64,000 bases of DNA from Trichoderma breve. Taxonomy: Eukaryota; Ascomycota; Sordariomycetes; Hypocreales; Hypocreaceae. Shown here one piece after another: positions 22,101 through 34,206 of this stretch. The position numbers and the translations under genes were made by a program. Numbering within the stretch: the first letter of the stretch is position 1; every line of letters starts with the position of its first letter. The DNA is taken from positions 744,001 to 808,000 of the forward strand of contig NC_079237.1 of assembly GCF_028502605.1 (NCBI RefSeq). The letters are read 5' to 3'. The notes below the pieces were generated by a model. It did no database searches. It was not told the origin of the DNA and saw only the letters and a program-made list of their open reading frames with translations.

Positions 22101-23966
22101 ATATCAGAACTAAGTCCTGGATTCTGTTGGAGCCGCCTATTCCATAACCCTGTCTTAGTGCGCGGCTATCCAATTCTTCGAAGGACGCAGCCAAACACGG
22201 GCCTCGAGATGTCCCTAGCCAACATGGCCGCCATTATTGGCTCTCAGCAAGTAGTGCGGTGGGGTGAGCGGATGATTATCAAAGGTTTCAACATGCTCAT
22301 GATTGCGACACTGGCAGCGGCCGATATCATCGTATGGCATCTCCTTGTCAGTGAACAGCCGGAAGAGCGGATTTCATATATCGACCCCCGACTTGATGCT
22401 CTGGGTAGCGGGGCTGCAAAGGGGATCCCTCTTAGAATGCTTGAAGAAAGACGTCATGTTATTGGATGGTGCTCCAAAGTCACTGATTTATGTGGTATGA
22501 GACTTCTTTACAGTATCCTTTCGGTCCCAGACTTTTGATAACAGAGAATAGGCGATGCAACTGCAAATCTGAATATTAAATCTTCGGGATTACGGGAGCC
22601 ACCAGCATCTATTGTTATTGACCGCCTATATATTGAAGCAAGAGCCGATTTCGGTGCTGGTTTAAACATGAGCTTTAACCAGAAAGAGAAGCCATTTTGG
22701 CTTATGCGAGAGAATGACTATCCCAGCCTTCTCAAATGGGTTGGTATTCAGCCTATTGTTTTCTACGACGTAGCAGATCGCCGGGCTTGGCTCACCGACG
22801 GTGCCTCTGCATTACTTCATCTTGTTCGAGTATCCCTATACCTAGACGAAAATGATCCAGAATCGGTGTACGATTGGGTCTTCGACGCTACGCAACTCAA
22901 AGACAAGTGGCATGGGTTTACCGGACGCCAAGCAGCCTTGAAGACCCTAAAGAGTTGGGACAATCTCAATCTCAACGTCTATGTTGTTTGCAAGCAACGT
23001 CGCAGTGAAGGCGGATTCGAGACCGAATATGCCACCCTCGAAACACGGGTTAAGAAGATATTGCACTCTATTGAGATACTGATTGACAAGCAAGCCATGA
23101 ATAGCTCACAGGATGGTATTCGGATTCCGCAAACATTGGACATTCGTCGCGATATCATTGGGTATGATATCCAAGACATCATTGACCCATGTAGTGCTAT
23201 ACGTTCTCGCATCAAGCACATAGATTCATGGGGTCATGGATGGGTTGATTTAATCCCTTCTATCGGCACGACCACCATTTTTGGCCGGGGTTTTGGTGAT
23301 CTGATTAGCCCTGAAGAACCGCACGCGCTGTGCAGCGAATGGAAATCCGTACCCAAAGGGAGAGATTACATGGCTTCTTCTGTTGCAACGTTGCAGATGC
23401 TGTATAAACAGCGCCTGCTTAGGGAGGAACCTGGTTTGAGTCCGGGAGAGATGACGAGCAAGATCGTTTGGGTCTCGCCGAATCACCCGTTCAAATCTTG
23501 TGAATGCTTGCAGAGAAGCACCAGCAATACCGAAGATGGAGATTTCCACACCGATTCTGTACAATTTCTCATCGCCAAAAAATCATTCAGGTCACGCCTC
23601 ATGCTTCGCGGGTCGGCACCTGTAGACGTAATGGCACTCGACGAGAAAGGGGCTGTAGTTTTCGGGCACATTGCATTCTTGAGCCGCAAGAGCGAGGGCA
23701 AATTTGCTGTTGAACAGCAAGACGAGGACCTAGACGCAGCATCCAGTGTCGCGCTGAGCAGTCGCGAAACATTGCGGTCGTCTTTGGCGAGTCCGGCCAC
23801 CAGCGAGTCGATTAGATCTGCAGGGTCAACAACTATCACATCGCCGAGTTTGAAGGCATCTCTGAGTGTCGAAATTCGGGGCGAGAGCAATTCGCCGAGT
23901 GATAGCAACGACAAAAGCGATAAAAAGGGTAAAGGATGGATGGGTTTCATGAAATTTTTGAGGTAA
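19178..23966 (+). CDS. TPR-repeat protein fused to a fungal domain of unknown function (1534 aa, four exons)
   Basis: Exons 19178-19494, 19567-20964, 21020-22494 and 22552-23966 sum to 4605 nt with phases matching at each junction. Residues 1-145 are helical. Residues about 150-310 carry four 45-residue TPR-like units with the pattern LGNMLSMRYKQTASM, DLNRAVSIAREAV, ATPSNHPG, the last unit decayed. An acidic linker follows (about 340-480). The rest (about 500-1534) contains LRYLQAFAEQLAKDM and, later, RRAWLTDGASALLHLVRVSL, which I recall from large fungal proteins without an assigned function. The end is Ser/Lys-rich. One continuous exon covers both the repeats and the start of the following domain, so the fusion is real. 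Fungal proteins with these repeats usually end in a CHAT protease domain, which is absent here. The caspase gene is its divergent neighbour. Confidence 0.85.
19700..20182 (+). repeat. 135 bp tandem coding repeats (TPR units)
   Basis: The anchor ATGCTTAG(C/T)ATGCGATATAA occurs at 19712, 19847 and 19982, with a decayed fourth copy at 20117, giving an exact 135 bp (45 codon) period. Units 1-3 are nearly identical over the anchor and through the GCATCAATG, GACCT and CGAGCAGTTAGCATT stretches, so they are alike at the DNA level and not only in protein. Confidence 0.9.
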
Positions 23967-25014
23967 ATCAGTTTCCTAGTCCAAGAAATAGGATATCGAA
24001 GGGCCGCGATGAAGGACGTCGTGGTGTACTAAGACGCCTAAATTGGTAATCCATCAGTATAAAGCTGCTGCTTAGCGGGCGAGCGAGGATGGAGTTCCAA
24101 ATGGTTGAGACTATTGTCAACGTATCGGGACATTTAAGGTATAAGACCAGGTCTTTGTATCAATAGCATCACTACCATAAATCTGCTCTACCATCCAGAA
24201 TTTTTCAGCAGAGTTCTTGAGTGTGCCGATACTGCCTTGAGTTACTACATTTGCTCAATGTTACATCTAGGACCTGCTGAGGGGCTGTCCGTCCTTGATC
24301 TTTTGTTCGCCAAACTTCTTGAGGCGGATAACCTGAATAGCAATGAAGCCAGTTGTATCCATGGGAGAAAAGCCTTCAAGAAAATCCATGGAAGCATCCT
24401 ACTGAGAGGTTTGATGCGTCGCTGGAGCGGCCAGGAGCCTAAGCATCACCCTTGAAAGCAGCCAACTTTACCAATTCACCACCCAACTTCGCCTCAACGA
24501 GGCCGCCGCACAAACTCAGTTCATGCATATATAAGCATCCCCGAAAGAATAAAGAGCAACAAGAAGAATAGACAACCCACACATTCTACAATGCTTTCAT
24601 ACAACTACCTAAACAACTAAACAACCAACCCCCTCCATTAGTCATATCCCACCATCCCTCCAATCTCCCCAAAATACTCATCCCATTCCCCACCAATCCC
24701 TCACCAAACAACCGCCCTCCACCAAGGCGAAATCAAATATTAACAAAAAGAGCGGAGAGAACTTCCCATCCTCCCCTCTGTACCCAAGTGCGAAAACCTT
24801 CCCCCGCGTCCTGTAGTGTCCACCCGCACTATACTCGTTATACCATATCCCGAATCCTAGAGCCCCCCCTTCATCCAAAGACCAAATGCCGATGCCTGAA
24901 TGCCTGATGCCGAATCTGCAGTATATTTGCGTCTACAATTCCTAACGACCCCCCTCTACATGCAAATTTTTTTTTCCGAACTGAAAACATGGACAAGAAT
25001 AACAAAAAGTGCAA
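23967..25014. other. Convergent spacer, 1 kb
   Basis: This lies between the 3' ends of the TPR gene and the Blm10 gene. A plus-strand open stretch at about 24139-24455 reads somewhat protein-like (LLYHPEFFSRVLECADTA) but has no ATG start and no family I recognise, so it is not called. Poly-pyrimidine and A-rich sequence follows toward Blm10. Confidence 0.5.
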
Positions 25015-28000
25015 TCAAGCAAAGTAGCTCTTCCACAGGACTCCTTCCAAGTCCTCTAGTTGCTCCTGAGTGAAGTACTATTAAAGCTTAGTTAGCATCT
25101 CTTCTCTATTTGCATTCAACGTGCGAATGTTAGGCAATCTCACCTTTTGATCAACGGTCCAGCTATCCTGCCTCGTCTTCTTGAACTCACTAAGAATTCC
25201 CTTGGCGGCCTTACCAACAACTCCTGGATCACCCGCAGCTCGTCGAGCCACAGTCGCCAGAACCTCTGGCATCCACATAGGAGGCGGCGTCGCATATGGG
25301 AAGGCCTCGATGAGAGCACCAAGACCCAAGACGGCGGCGTGTCTCCTGTTGATTTGCTTGTGCACGTCGACAGGAGTCTCCGTTCCGGGGAGCTTGGGTC
25401 CACGCTTAGGCATGGGGTTTTGGTCCAGCTCAGTCTCGAAGCGACGCTTGAGGCGCACAATCATGGGGTCGCGGATGCGGCTAGGAGAGCAGCGAATCAT
25501 TCCGGCAAGCGTTGTCGCTGCACACGCTCGAACTTCCAGCTGAGGGTCGCCGAGCATGTCCGACACAGTGGTGAACAATAGGTCGCGCTGGGGCTCTTCC
25601 GTCAGGAAAATGCGGCGGAAGTAAATGACCTGCATATTGACAAGCGCGCGTAGCCGTTGATGCCAGCTAGCCGCGGTTCTGCCAATTCTGACAAGTCCAT
25701 CGATGAATTGAGCATCTTCTCCGTCACGGAAAGGGATATTTGGGAGGTGGCGGTATACATGATACGCCAACTTCATGAGTTCCGGATCTTCCTTTACGTC
25801 CATCATGTGAAGCAGCTGGTCCATGAATGGGGTTGCAAAGAATGGTACCAGCTGACTGCACTCGTGAGACGACAATGTACAATCTAGCCACACCAGCACA
25901 GTCTTGGATCCGGACGTGTATTGAGACTGTTCCTGCTGTCCTGGGGTTCGCTCAAGGCGCCACTTCTCGAGCCGGTCAAACGTGTTCATGATTGTAGCCG
26001 TAAAGTCCTCCGAGGCTTTGTATGGCCGCAGACCAGTCGATGACGCCTTCTTGTTGGCTTCTAGCAGTGCCGGCACATTCTCAAACGCTTCGTAATACCT
26101 CGTCTTATAGATGATAGATATAACACGAGCAATAGCCTCACGCACGGCCTTGTAAGGATGGTCAATGTGAGCCAAGAAATCGTCCAAAAGCGGCTTTTCC
26201 TGGCGGAAATGCCATCCGGCATCAGCTATCGAAAACTCGAGCAACTGAATCTTGGAAGACTCCTTGAAGGCGGCATTAGAGTTCATGTCGAGACGGAACG
26301 ACTTGAGGGCATCCACAATCTCATGAGCCCGACGCGGGTCCTTGGAGTCAAGGATGAGATGAATGCAAGTCAGCCAGTATTGCAAATTCTCCGGGGTCAA
26401 ATCATTCTCAAAGATCTTCAAAATAAAGGGCGCGGCAAACTCCCAGACCTTGTTTCGAATCTCCGGCGGATCATCGCTGGATCCGGCAAGTAACGCACCA
26501 AGAATCTCCGACGTAGCACGGTGCTGATGCTTATCGTTACCATCCCCGTAGAGCTCTGTAGTGAGCTCTTTGACGTCTTCCAGAGTGACGACCGTCCGAC
26601 CATAATGCATAAGGTCAAAGACGTGCATGAGAAGGTAAACCTCATGCATGCGGAATCTGTCCGTACTGGAATCCCGAGGCTCCTGTTTGAGATACTCAAA
26701 GCACTGAGATACCCACTCCTTGGTCAGAATCTTGCCAATGTGGTCACGCACCGCTCGCTCTGTATCATCGTAGTTGTCAAAGTACTTGGGACGAGCTCGG
26801 AACGCGGTAAAGGTTTTACCCCAGACCAACCATCCGGGGTGGTCAGCATCCACCATGTATTCGGCCTCTTCGAGAGGTGACTCAAATGCATCCAGGAACT
26901 TTTGGGTAAACTCAGCGTCGCCCTTTTCTACAGGCACCTGGATTTTGTTCCTATAATCCACTTCCTTTTCAAGCAGATAGTTGTTGAAATCGTGATCATA
27001 AACCGCTCGCATATCAATGGTCGAGAAGAGTGTAGTAAAGGCAGAGAGATAATAGTTTCTCAGGCCTGGATGCGGATCGTTCGTACCGTACGCAACCAAG
27101 TCCACGAATTCCATGGGGGCGATTGTGTCGAAGCGGAGGCAAAGGTTGGTTGCAAAAATGGCACACCGGGATGCTATCTTCCAGTGCGCTCCCTTGGCCA
27201 ACTTGATCAGCCACAGTCCGAGTTCTGCCTTGGAGGCTTCCACCTTGTCTCGCCTCTGCAGAATGAACTGGTTGCGAGTGCGAATTGGCGATGAGACGTC
27301 CTCATCGGGTTTGATGGTGTCTACCAAGGAGGTGTCGATCAAGACAGTCTTCTCAAAAGGCTTCCCAAATTCTATCAGCGAATAGATGACGGATGTCCCA
27401 AGGGTTTGTATTGAGGGCTTGTCGATGCCAGCAGTCTCGATATAGAGACGCAAGGCTTCGGGGGCAAATCTCCAGTCTCTGATAAGCGTCCTCAGCAGCG
27501 ACGTGAAGAACAGGGAATACATGGCTCCCTTGACTCGATCGTGGTCGTTTGTGTCGATACTCTTTTTGAAACCCTCCAAGAGGACGGGGATAACCAATGG
27601 CTTGCCACCAATGAGCACCTTGAGCGACGAGTCTTGCGCACCCTGGGCAATACGACGGACGTCTGCGTACGAAGAAAGACATGACTGTGCAAGATCCAAC
27701 AAAAGCCGCTTGTCCAATTCGCTCTTTTGCCGAGCCGATGCATTGTGCTTCATGCGCAGCATCTGATACGCCTCAGCGCGCTTGATGAGCAGAGGGCGGG
27801 GATAAACCTTTCTCAGGCCCTTGATCTTGAAGGCGGCAATATCGCATTTGTACAGTCGCAAATGCCTCTCCAATGGGTGCGCCGACCGTTCGATGCCAAC
27901 GTCCGTGATCCATGTGCGGTAAGCAATGTACAAGGTAGTGAAGCATTCAACATCATCCTCCTCGTTTCGTGTGAGGAACGCGTGTGTCTTGGTCAGAAGT

Positions 28001-31000
28001 TCACCAAGCTGCTCGCGCAAATCATGGATGCGCTCATAGACAGGGTCACTTGGGCTCAGTAGGTATCCAGCCTTGTACCTGTACTGAGGACGCAGCTCTT
28101 CGTCTTCGGCGACCTCTGCAAGGGGGTCGTCATCTCCGACATCCCCAGATGCTTCTTCTACATCAATATCCATGTCGACATCGCCGCCACCAGCCTTCGT
28201 GGCAGTCTCTCCTGAAGCCCGCTTCGGGTCAAACATGGTGGCCATGCCGCTAATAACCAGGCGAATCTGCTGCATCAACCGGGATACTTCGTCGGACCAC
28301 TCTTTGTTCTTGCCCTTTCGACTCACGGGCGGATTATCGCTTAGCAAAAGCTCCAGCTGGTCGGTCGCTGACTTGATTTGCGAAGCAAAAAGCTCCACAG
28401 CAAACTCAATCTCTGGCGGCGACGGCTGGTGCCATTTAATGGTAAGGTCAGCAGGCGTAGTAGTCTTGCCCCAGTCGGCGACATCAAGACCTCTCTCGAG
28501 AACATCGGGCTCGTACAGGGCATGGTCGATGGGGTAAGTGTGCGTCAGGTTGAGCAACAGATGATGGATGTAGTTGGAGACCAGAATAGTGGGCAAACCT
28601 CGGCACTTTTCTTGCATGTACTGCGCGATTCCGAGCAGCTCGTCCTTGTAGTTGAGGACCTCACGGCCAACGTGCACAACGGCCATGGCTAGCATGGTGA
28701 CATACCACACCAGGGCTCGATCTCTGGGGAGATAGTCCGTACCGGTAGTACGGTCTGAAGCTGCGTGGTTGAGATCGATCTCGTTGCGAATATTGACCAC
28801 AAGCATGGGGATAAACACCTTGAGGGTCTTCTCCGGGTTGACCTTGCAGAGGGCGTTGAGGATCCAAGCCATGGCATCACGGGCTTGGTGGACAACGTGC
28901 GATGAAACAAACGTCGCAATCTTTTCCAGAGTAATGTCGAAGAGATCCGCTGACATTGACGCGAACAGAGGAGAAAGAGCGGCGGGTAGGGCATTGACAA
29001 CACTGTCCTCTGGTGTTCCTCCCCTCACCTGGTTAGCGTCAGGGAGGTTCTCCAGCAAAGTAAAGACTTTGCCCAGGAGCGTGATGATAAATTCGCCAAA
29101 CCCTGCAGTCGAGGATCTCAATATCATGGCCTCGTCTTCGTCTGTGAGTTCAGAATTATAGTCAATCTTGACATTCTGCCCCTCAAGCTCCATGCGAGCC
29201 ATCTCACCCTGTACCCATTCCATGGCCAAAGTCGTGTCATGGATGTGGCTCTCCCCGCTCGTCAGGGGAACGATGGGAATGCTGTAAGCGACAGCCTGGA
29301 TGAAATGCAGGGTATACTGCGTCTTGTTCAAGTCGTTCGCGTCGATACCGGGGAGCGCCAGGGCCAAGAGAGCAGTAATGTGGCAACGGTAGCCCTTGAG
29401 CTTGGACATGACGTTGGCAATCATTTGTAGGCCGTTCAAACTGGAGGTGGTTCTGTGAACCTCGACCAAGCCCTGAAGACTCGGGTAGAAGCGCTGCAGT
29501 GCACCGGGAAGAACCAGGTCAGGCTCGAGGTAGGCCAGACCCTGTAGCGCATTATTATATATCTGCGCAACACGAGTGCTCTTGGAGAAGATTCCCATAA
29601 AAGTGACTTCTTTGAGAGTGCTGACGAAGCGCTTCTTCAAGGCGTCGTTGATCTTACGATCCTTGGGAACTTCTAGCTCCGAGCTCTGTTCGCGGTTCCA
29701 CCGGGACACAAAGGCATCCGTGAGGTACAAAACCAGCTGGGCAAGCATACCCGACCAGGCACCCTGGTTGGAGGGGTGGAAGAAGGTATCGATAGACTCT
29801 ATCAGGCCTTCTAGACTCGACATGATGGACTCGTCATGCTCGCAGCAGATGGGAGACAGAGAGCTCACAATGAGTCGGGCGATCATATAGGCAATCGGAT
29901 ACTTTTTCTTATCCTTTTCAAAGTACACGCCGGTTCCAGCCAGATAATCGAGGGGTGAATAGGGCGAATTGGCCTGGCCAACCGGGATCTGGGTGAGCCG
30001 CAGAATTGCCGTAAAGATGAGGTCGGATTGAGCCTTTGTGAAGATGCCATGCTCCCCAAAGGAAATGTAGGAGCAGTTGCTATGGTCTCTTGCTATCCGA
30101 GAGAACAAGTCTATAAAGGCCACGTCGACGACCTTGGATCTGTTGACCAAGGACCACAGGTGGAAGAGGGTCGGGAAGAAGTCGGCTGGGTGCGATCCCA
30201 CGTCCGATTCCGGGGCGGGGTGGCTGGGCAGGAGGCTGTTGAGAGCTCCTATTACGACGAAGGCGTTCTGGAAGTCGTTGAGGCTGAAGAAGGGCAAAAA
30301 CTCCTGCATCATCGCTAACCTCTCTCTGGGGTCGAAGTACGTGTGTGCATTGAGGGACAGCCTCAGGAGCTGCTTGGCGGCTCGTCTTCGGCTGGCCTGG
30401 TGAGCTGCCACCTCGGAGGGCAGCACATATGCTTTGACCTCATCCCAGAGGAGTCTCCAGTCGAGGGTCAGATCTTCGCCGGGCTTCAGATAATGATTCT
30501 TCCTAAGTTCAGAACAAGAGTTAGCTGATGCTGATTTGGCATCCCACTTGCCCGCACACCCCCACGCACCTCGTCAGATTGACAGCCATTCGGACAAATC
30601 TGTCAGCAACGTTGCTGTCTATGCCGGGAGCCAGAGCCAGCGAGTAGTAGAGCTTGGCCAGCTTGGCCCTCAGGTCTCTGGGCATCTCAAACTTGAGGTT
30701 CAGCCATCCCTGGAGCTCCCTAGTCCAGTGCAGCGCACCGGGCGAGAAGTCCTCGGCCTGGATGGATATGTACAGCTGCTTGAGGATGCCCTGGAGGGCA
30801 GCATCGCGCTGGGCCTCCTCCTCGACCTCAAAGGGCAGCTGGCGGAAGTATGCAAAGGTTCGCTGTCGGTATCGCCGCTTGTCGTCGTCGTCGGACTTGG
30901 AGAATGGCAGGCCAGGCGAGGTGGCACGCGAGATGGGCTCGTAGGCGGCGAAGCTGGTCATCAAGTGCGATGCCGCACTCGCAGACAGAGCGGCCGCGGG

Positions 31001-31033
31001 CCCTTCATGGCTGGGGCCGATGTTTTCGTCCAT
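25015..31033 (-). CDS. BLM10: Proteasome activator Blm10/PA200 homolog (1961 aa, three exons)
   Basis: This HEAT-repeat protein caps the 20S proteasome core and acts in nucleus and cytosol. Exons on the minus strand are 30570-31033, 25144-30502 and 25015-25077, summing to 5886 nt. The first intron lies between NLTR and KNHYLKPGEDLTLDWRLL, a conserved Blm10 stretch. The last intron is easily missed: the unspliced frame stops at 25081, but splicing after DQK to a 63-nt exon adds YFTQEQLEDLEGVLWKSYFA, the family C-terminus that docks into the 20S alpha-ring pocket. That end reads YFA, whereas yeast and animal proteins end YYA. Length is close to the ~2140 residues of yeast Blm10. Helical repeats fill the protein, with an acidic insert near EEASGDVGDDDPLAEVAEDE. 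Confident from the N-terminal region, overall length and C-terminus together. Confidence 0.95.
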
Positions 31034-32541
31034 CGTGGGTTTCGTCGACGTTGTGCGAGGCTGAGAAATTGGCAGCGCAAGAGAGGGGTTCGCGGCTCAA
31101 GGGGGCTCGAGGGAGAGGCTGCGATTTTGCTCGAAGCCGAAGCTCTGGGCAACGACCGTTGGCGTTTCAAGGACGGCGATGGGCGCTGAGGCTACCCATG
31201 GGGGAATCCGCAGGACGGCGGACGCAAATACAAATAAAACGGAGGGAAAGGGGATAATGGAAATGGCAGAGGCCGGTTACAGATGCAAAACGAGGCCAGC
31301 AATGATGCTGATGCTAGTTGCAAGCAGGGGCAGGATTAAAGGCACGGCCAATGGATTTCCAATGGATGGATCAAATCAAAGTGGCATTACGACACAGGGT
31401 CGTGGGCCTAATCCGGTCGGTATGGGTACCTGTACATGTGCCCAGCTGTAGCAGCTGCTGCGAGTACCTCGACCTCGACCTTCTAGTGCTTTCAACGAAC
31501 TGCTAACAGCTGCAACCCCAAGGCTTCAACAGCAGTCCAGCAATTTACAGGCAGCACAGCACTGATGCGTCAATGCTTCCAGCGGGAAGAGCCCAGAGCG
31601 GGCACATTAGCGGCCGCGTTAGCAGGCATCTTAGCTCCAGTGCCACCTGTGAAGCCCCGGAGCGTTTAGGCAGTTTTGGGGGTACTTGTCACGGAGCACG
31701 CCAGGCCATACTCCAGGTCCGTACCTCCGCACCTCCGCACCTCCGTACGGCACTTGAGAATTGGGAACACGTCAGTTAGCGGCAGCCTGTCTCGCCGAAC
31801 TGGACCCTTGCAGCTCCAAAATCACGGGGCGAGACAGGGCTTGGAGATCGAGGCATTTCGGGGGGGTTATGATGCTTGCATTTACAGGTATTTACTGGTC
31901 AGTGGGCAGATGCATACAAAATGCTTGAATAGCCACAGAAAAAGTAGTTGATTCGCGCTTTCAGCAGCGTTGAGTGTCCATGTTAGATTCACGCCTGCAT
32001 GATTCAGTGTCCGCCTATTTTTGTCACTACAAGCTCATCACTTCAGCTCGGAATCACGGGCCACCCCGAACAAGCCGGCAGTGATTGAAAATTCAATGAA
32101 TGACAAACAGGCATCAGGTGCACAGATCCTGGCTCAACATTACAGTAGAGATCCCTACAGGGTACTTGTAGGCTTACTGGGGTCTCAGCCAAGACGGACC
32201 ATGCAGCTTCAACCGCGAAACATGCCCTGTCTCGTGCCATCTTGATGTTAGAGCCTCACACCAACATCAAGCATACGAGTGTCACCAGCTTCAAATGTAC
32301 TACAAAACACGATACAATTTGAATTCAACGATATATCATTTGGTAATTGGAGAGTATATATTTGCAAGCCTACAAATCAGAGGCGTAAAACAAAGAAAAC
32401 AACGCTGTTGATGCTAATGTCTGTGTCCCATTCACATTTGCCCTGACAAAAATATATACAAAGAACAAAACAATCCCTCATCCCTGCAGATTGCTACACA
32501 AAATGATGGAAGCGTCCGCCAAAAGATGATCACGGCAAATG
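31034..32541. other. Intergenic spacer, 1.5 kb
   Basis: This is the promoter region of BLM10 (right of 31033) and the 3' region of the gene ending at 32542. A short CCTCCGCA/CCTCCGTA tandem repeat lies at about 31721-31748. No gene is seen. Confidence 0.6.
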
Positions 32542-34206
32542 TTATGAAACTCGTTGATTGCTCGAGTGGTGAAATACTCTCTGTGCCAGCCGCCGCACAC
32601 GCGTCCGGCATGTCCCCGTTTGCTCCCTAATCTTGAGATCATCCGCATGTTTTTCGTCCGACTCTCTTTCCGTTATGCTAGACGTCGCTGACACTGCCGC
32701 CGCCTCACGCCTTTTTCTCATAAACTCGCTTCCCGAAGACATTGCTCGTCGAAGCTTGCCAGAGGTCATGTTGCGAGCAGCAGCCAACTCCTCGGGTGAC
32801 GCATCAGCCAATGAAATGCGGGGATTCGCCTCTCCCGAGCTGCTGCTAACAATATCACATGCTTGGGCACGCCCTGAGCTGACGCGCTGGGATACGGCTC
32901 GGGGAATCTTGGGAGTGGCCGATGCAGGCCAGCCCCTCTGTCGGAGACTGATCCAGGTCGCTGTGGCCATCATGAGGGTCTTGTTATATTCGGAAACCTC
33001 CATCGACGGTCTCTCCTCTGCCGTGTTGGTTGCGTCTTCTGAGATGCCACTCATATCCGGTGTAATGGGAGAGTAGATGCCACTGGATGTGGACATGGTG
33101 GTATATGTATCGTAAATCTCTAAGCATGTAGAATCCAGGATTCCTTGTACCGGGTGTCTACGTGTTGACGGCTCGATGATGCTAAATGTCCACTTGCCGT
33201 CTGGGGTAGTGGGAGTAGTCGGTGATGAGGGAGTTGTGTTGGCAGTATGGGCAGATCCCCAGCTTGCCCTTGGTGAAAACAAGGGTCTCTTGATCCATCG
33301 AGCTTTGACGGCCTCCCCATGATCGTTGATATGGTTAAACTCATATGACCCATTGGCTCTAGCACTGGTAACCCAGCTTGTTCCATCCTGGAGAACAATC
33401 TTGGCGTAGTCATCGTCGTCAGATGTGCAGATGACAGCTAGGACATCCTTATGATCCAGACTGGTACTGCTATCATAAGCGTTGTCATGGCCATGACTGT
33501 CGTGCTTGTGAGCAAAGTCGTCCCTCCGGACCAAGAGAAGATCGTTCTGGCCAAGATGAGGCTTGGCATGGAACATGCGAGGGAACGCCTTGACCAATGC
33601 CGGGATAATCAGACTTCCCGCAATGAGACTTGATGGAACAACGTCAAACGCCGGAATCGCGCGCTTCTCCCCGAGCTTCTGAAGTTGCAGCAACACTCGT
33701 GGCCGGATCTGAAAAAATGCCCGCTGCTTGGTGCGCAAGCCAGGCGCCGGGAATGCCAGCGCATATCGCGATGACTTGCGCGGTCCACGCTTTCTCCTCT
33801 TGAGCCGAATTGAGGAGTCTGTCCGCTCGCTTGCTTCAGAACCAGAGACGGAATCTTCATCCTCACTGGGAACGTCGGACTGGCCGACAATATCGGAATG
33901 AGGCTCACGGAACCGGACAGTGGCGATATCAGACGTGGTGCGACGTCGACTTGCAAGAGAGGAACGAGGATTGCGAGTCTCGGCGACGGAAGCTGAGCGA
34001 GGTGGGAGAGTATCGTTGGAGTCGGGAACTGGTGAGGTAGGTGAAGCAGGTGAAGTAGGCTCTGGGAGCTCTGTGGGAGTTGTCGGTTCGGTGTCAAAGA
34101 GTGGTCGGAGAGCAGACAGAAAGGAGAAGCGGCTTGGCTGAGGTTGTTCTTCAGATGGTGTTGAGAATTCATGGCCGTGAAGGGCCGCTCCTGAGTGTAC
34201 AATCAT
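32542..34206 (-). CDS. Conserved fungal protein of unknown function, Ser/Thr/Pro-rich ends (554 aa)
   Basis: Single exon from the ATG at 34206 (MIVHSGAALHGHEF). Residues about 1-130 are Ser/Thr/Pro/Glu-rich and probably disordered. A basic patch RLKRRKRGPRKSSRYALAF is a good nuclear-localisation candidate. The central part (about 160-320) looks folded and conserved: FFQIRPRVLLQLQKLGEKR, then VVPSSLIAGSLIIPALVK and DGTSWVTSARANGSYEFN. The C-terminus contains a charged stretch and ends RVFHHSSNQRVS. I recognise no domain name. The hydrophobic SLIAGSLIIPALV segment is short and need not span a membrane. It sits downstream of a 5.7 kb gene-free region, which may be its regulatory region. Confidence 0.75.
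   Translation of the reverse strand: MIVHSGAALHGHEFSTPSEEQPQPSRFSFLSALRPLFDTEPTTPTELPEPTSPASPTSPVPDSNDTLPPRSASVAETRNPRSSLASRRRTTSDIATVRFREPHSDIVGQSDVPSEDEDSVSGSEASERTDSSIRLKRRKRGPRKSSRYALAFPAPGLRTKQRAFFQIRPRVLLQLQKLGEKRAIPAFDVVPSSLIAGSLIIPALVKAFPRMFHAKPHLGQNDLLLVRRDDFAHKHDSHGHDNAYDSSTSLDHKDVLAVICTSDDDDYAKIVLQDGTSWVTSARANGSYEFNHINDHGEAVKARWIKRPLFSPRASWGSAHTANTTPSSPTTPTTPDGKWTFSIIEPSTRRHPVQGILDSTCLEIYDTYTTMSTSSGIYSPITPDMSGISEDATNTAEERPSMEVSEYNKTLMMATATWISLRQRGWPASATPKIPRAVSQRVSSGRAQACDIVSSSSGEANPRISLADASPEELAAARNMTSGKLRRAMSSGSEFMRKRREAAAVSATSSITERESDEKHADDLKIREQTGTCRTRVRRLAQRVFHHSSNQRVS

Noticed and set aside
24139..24455. A coding-like plus-strand stretch after the TPR gene
   Set aside because: It has no ATG start, a stop immediately upstream, no credible splice partner and no recognised family.
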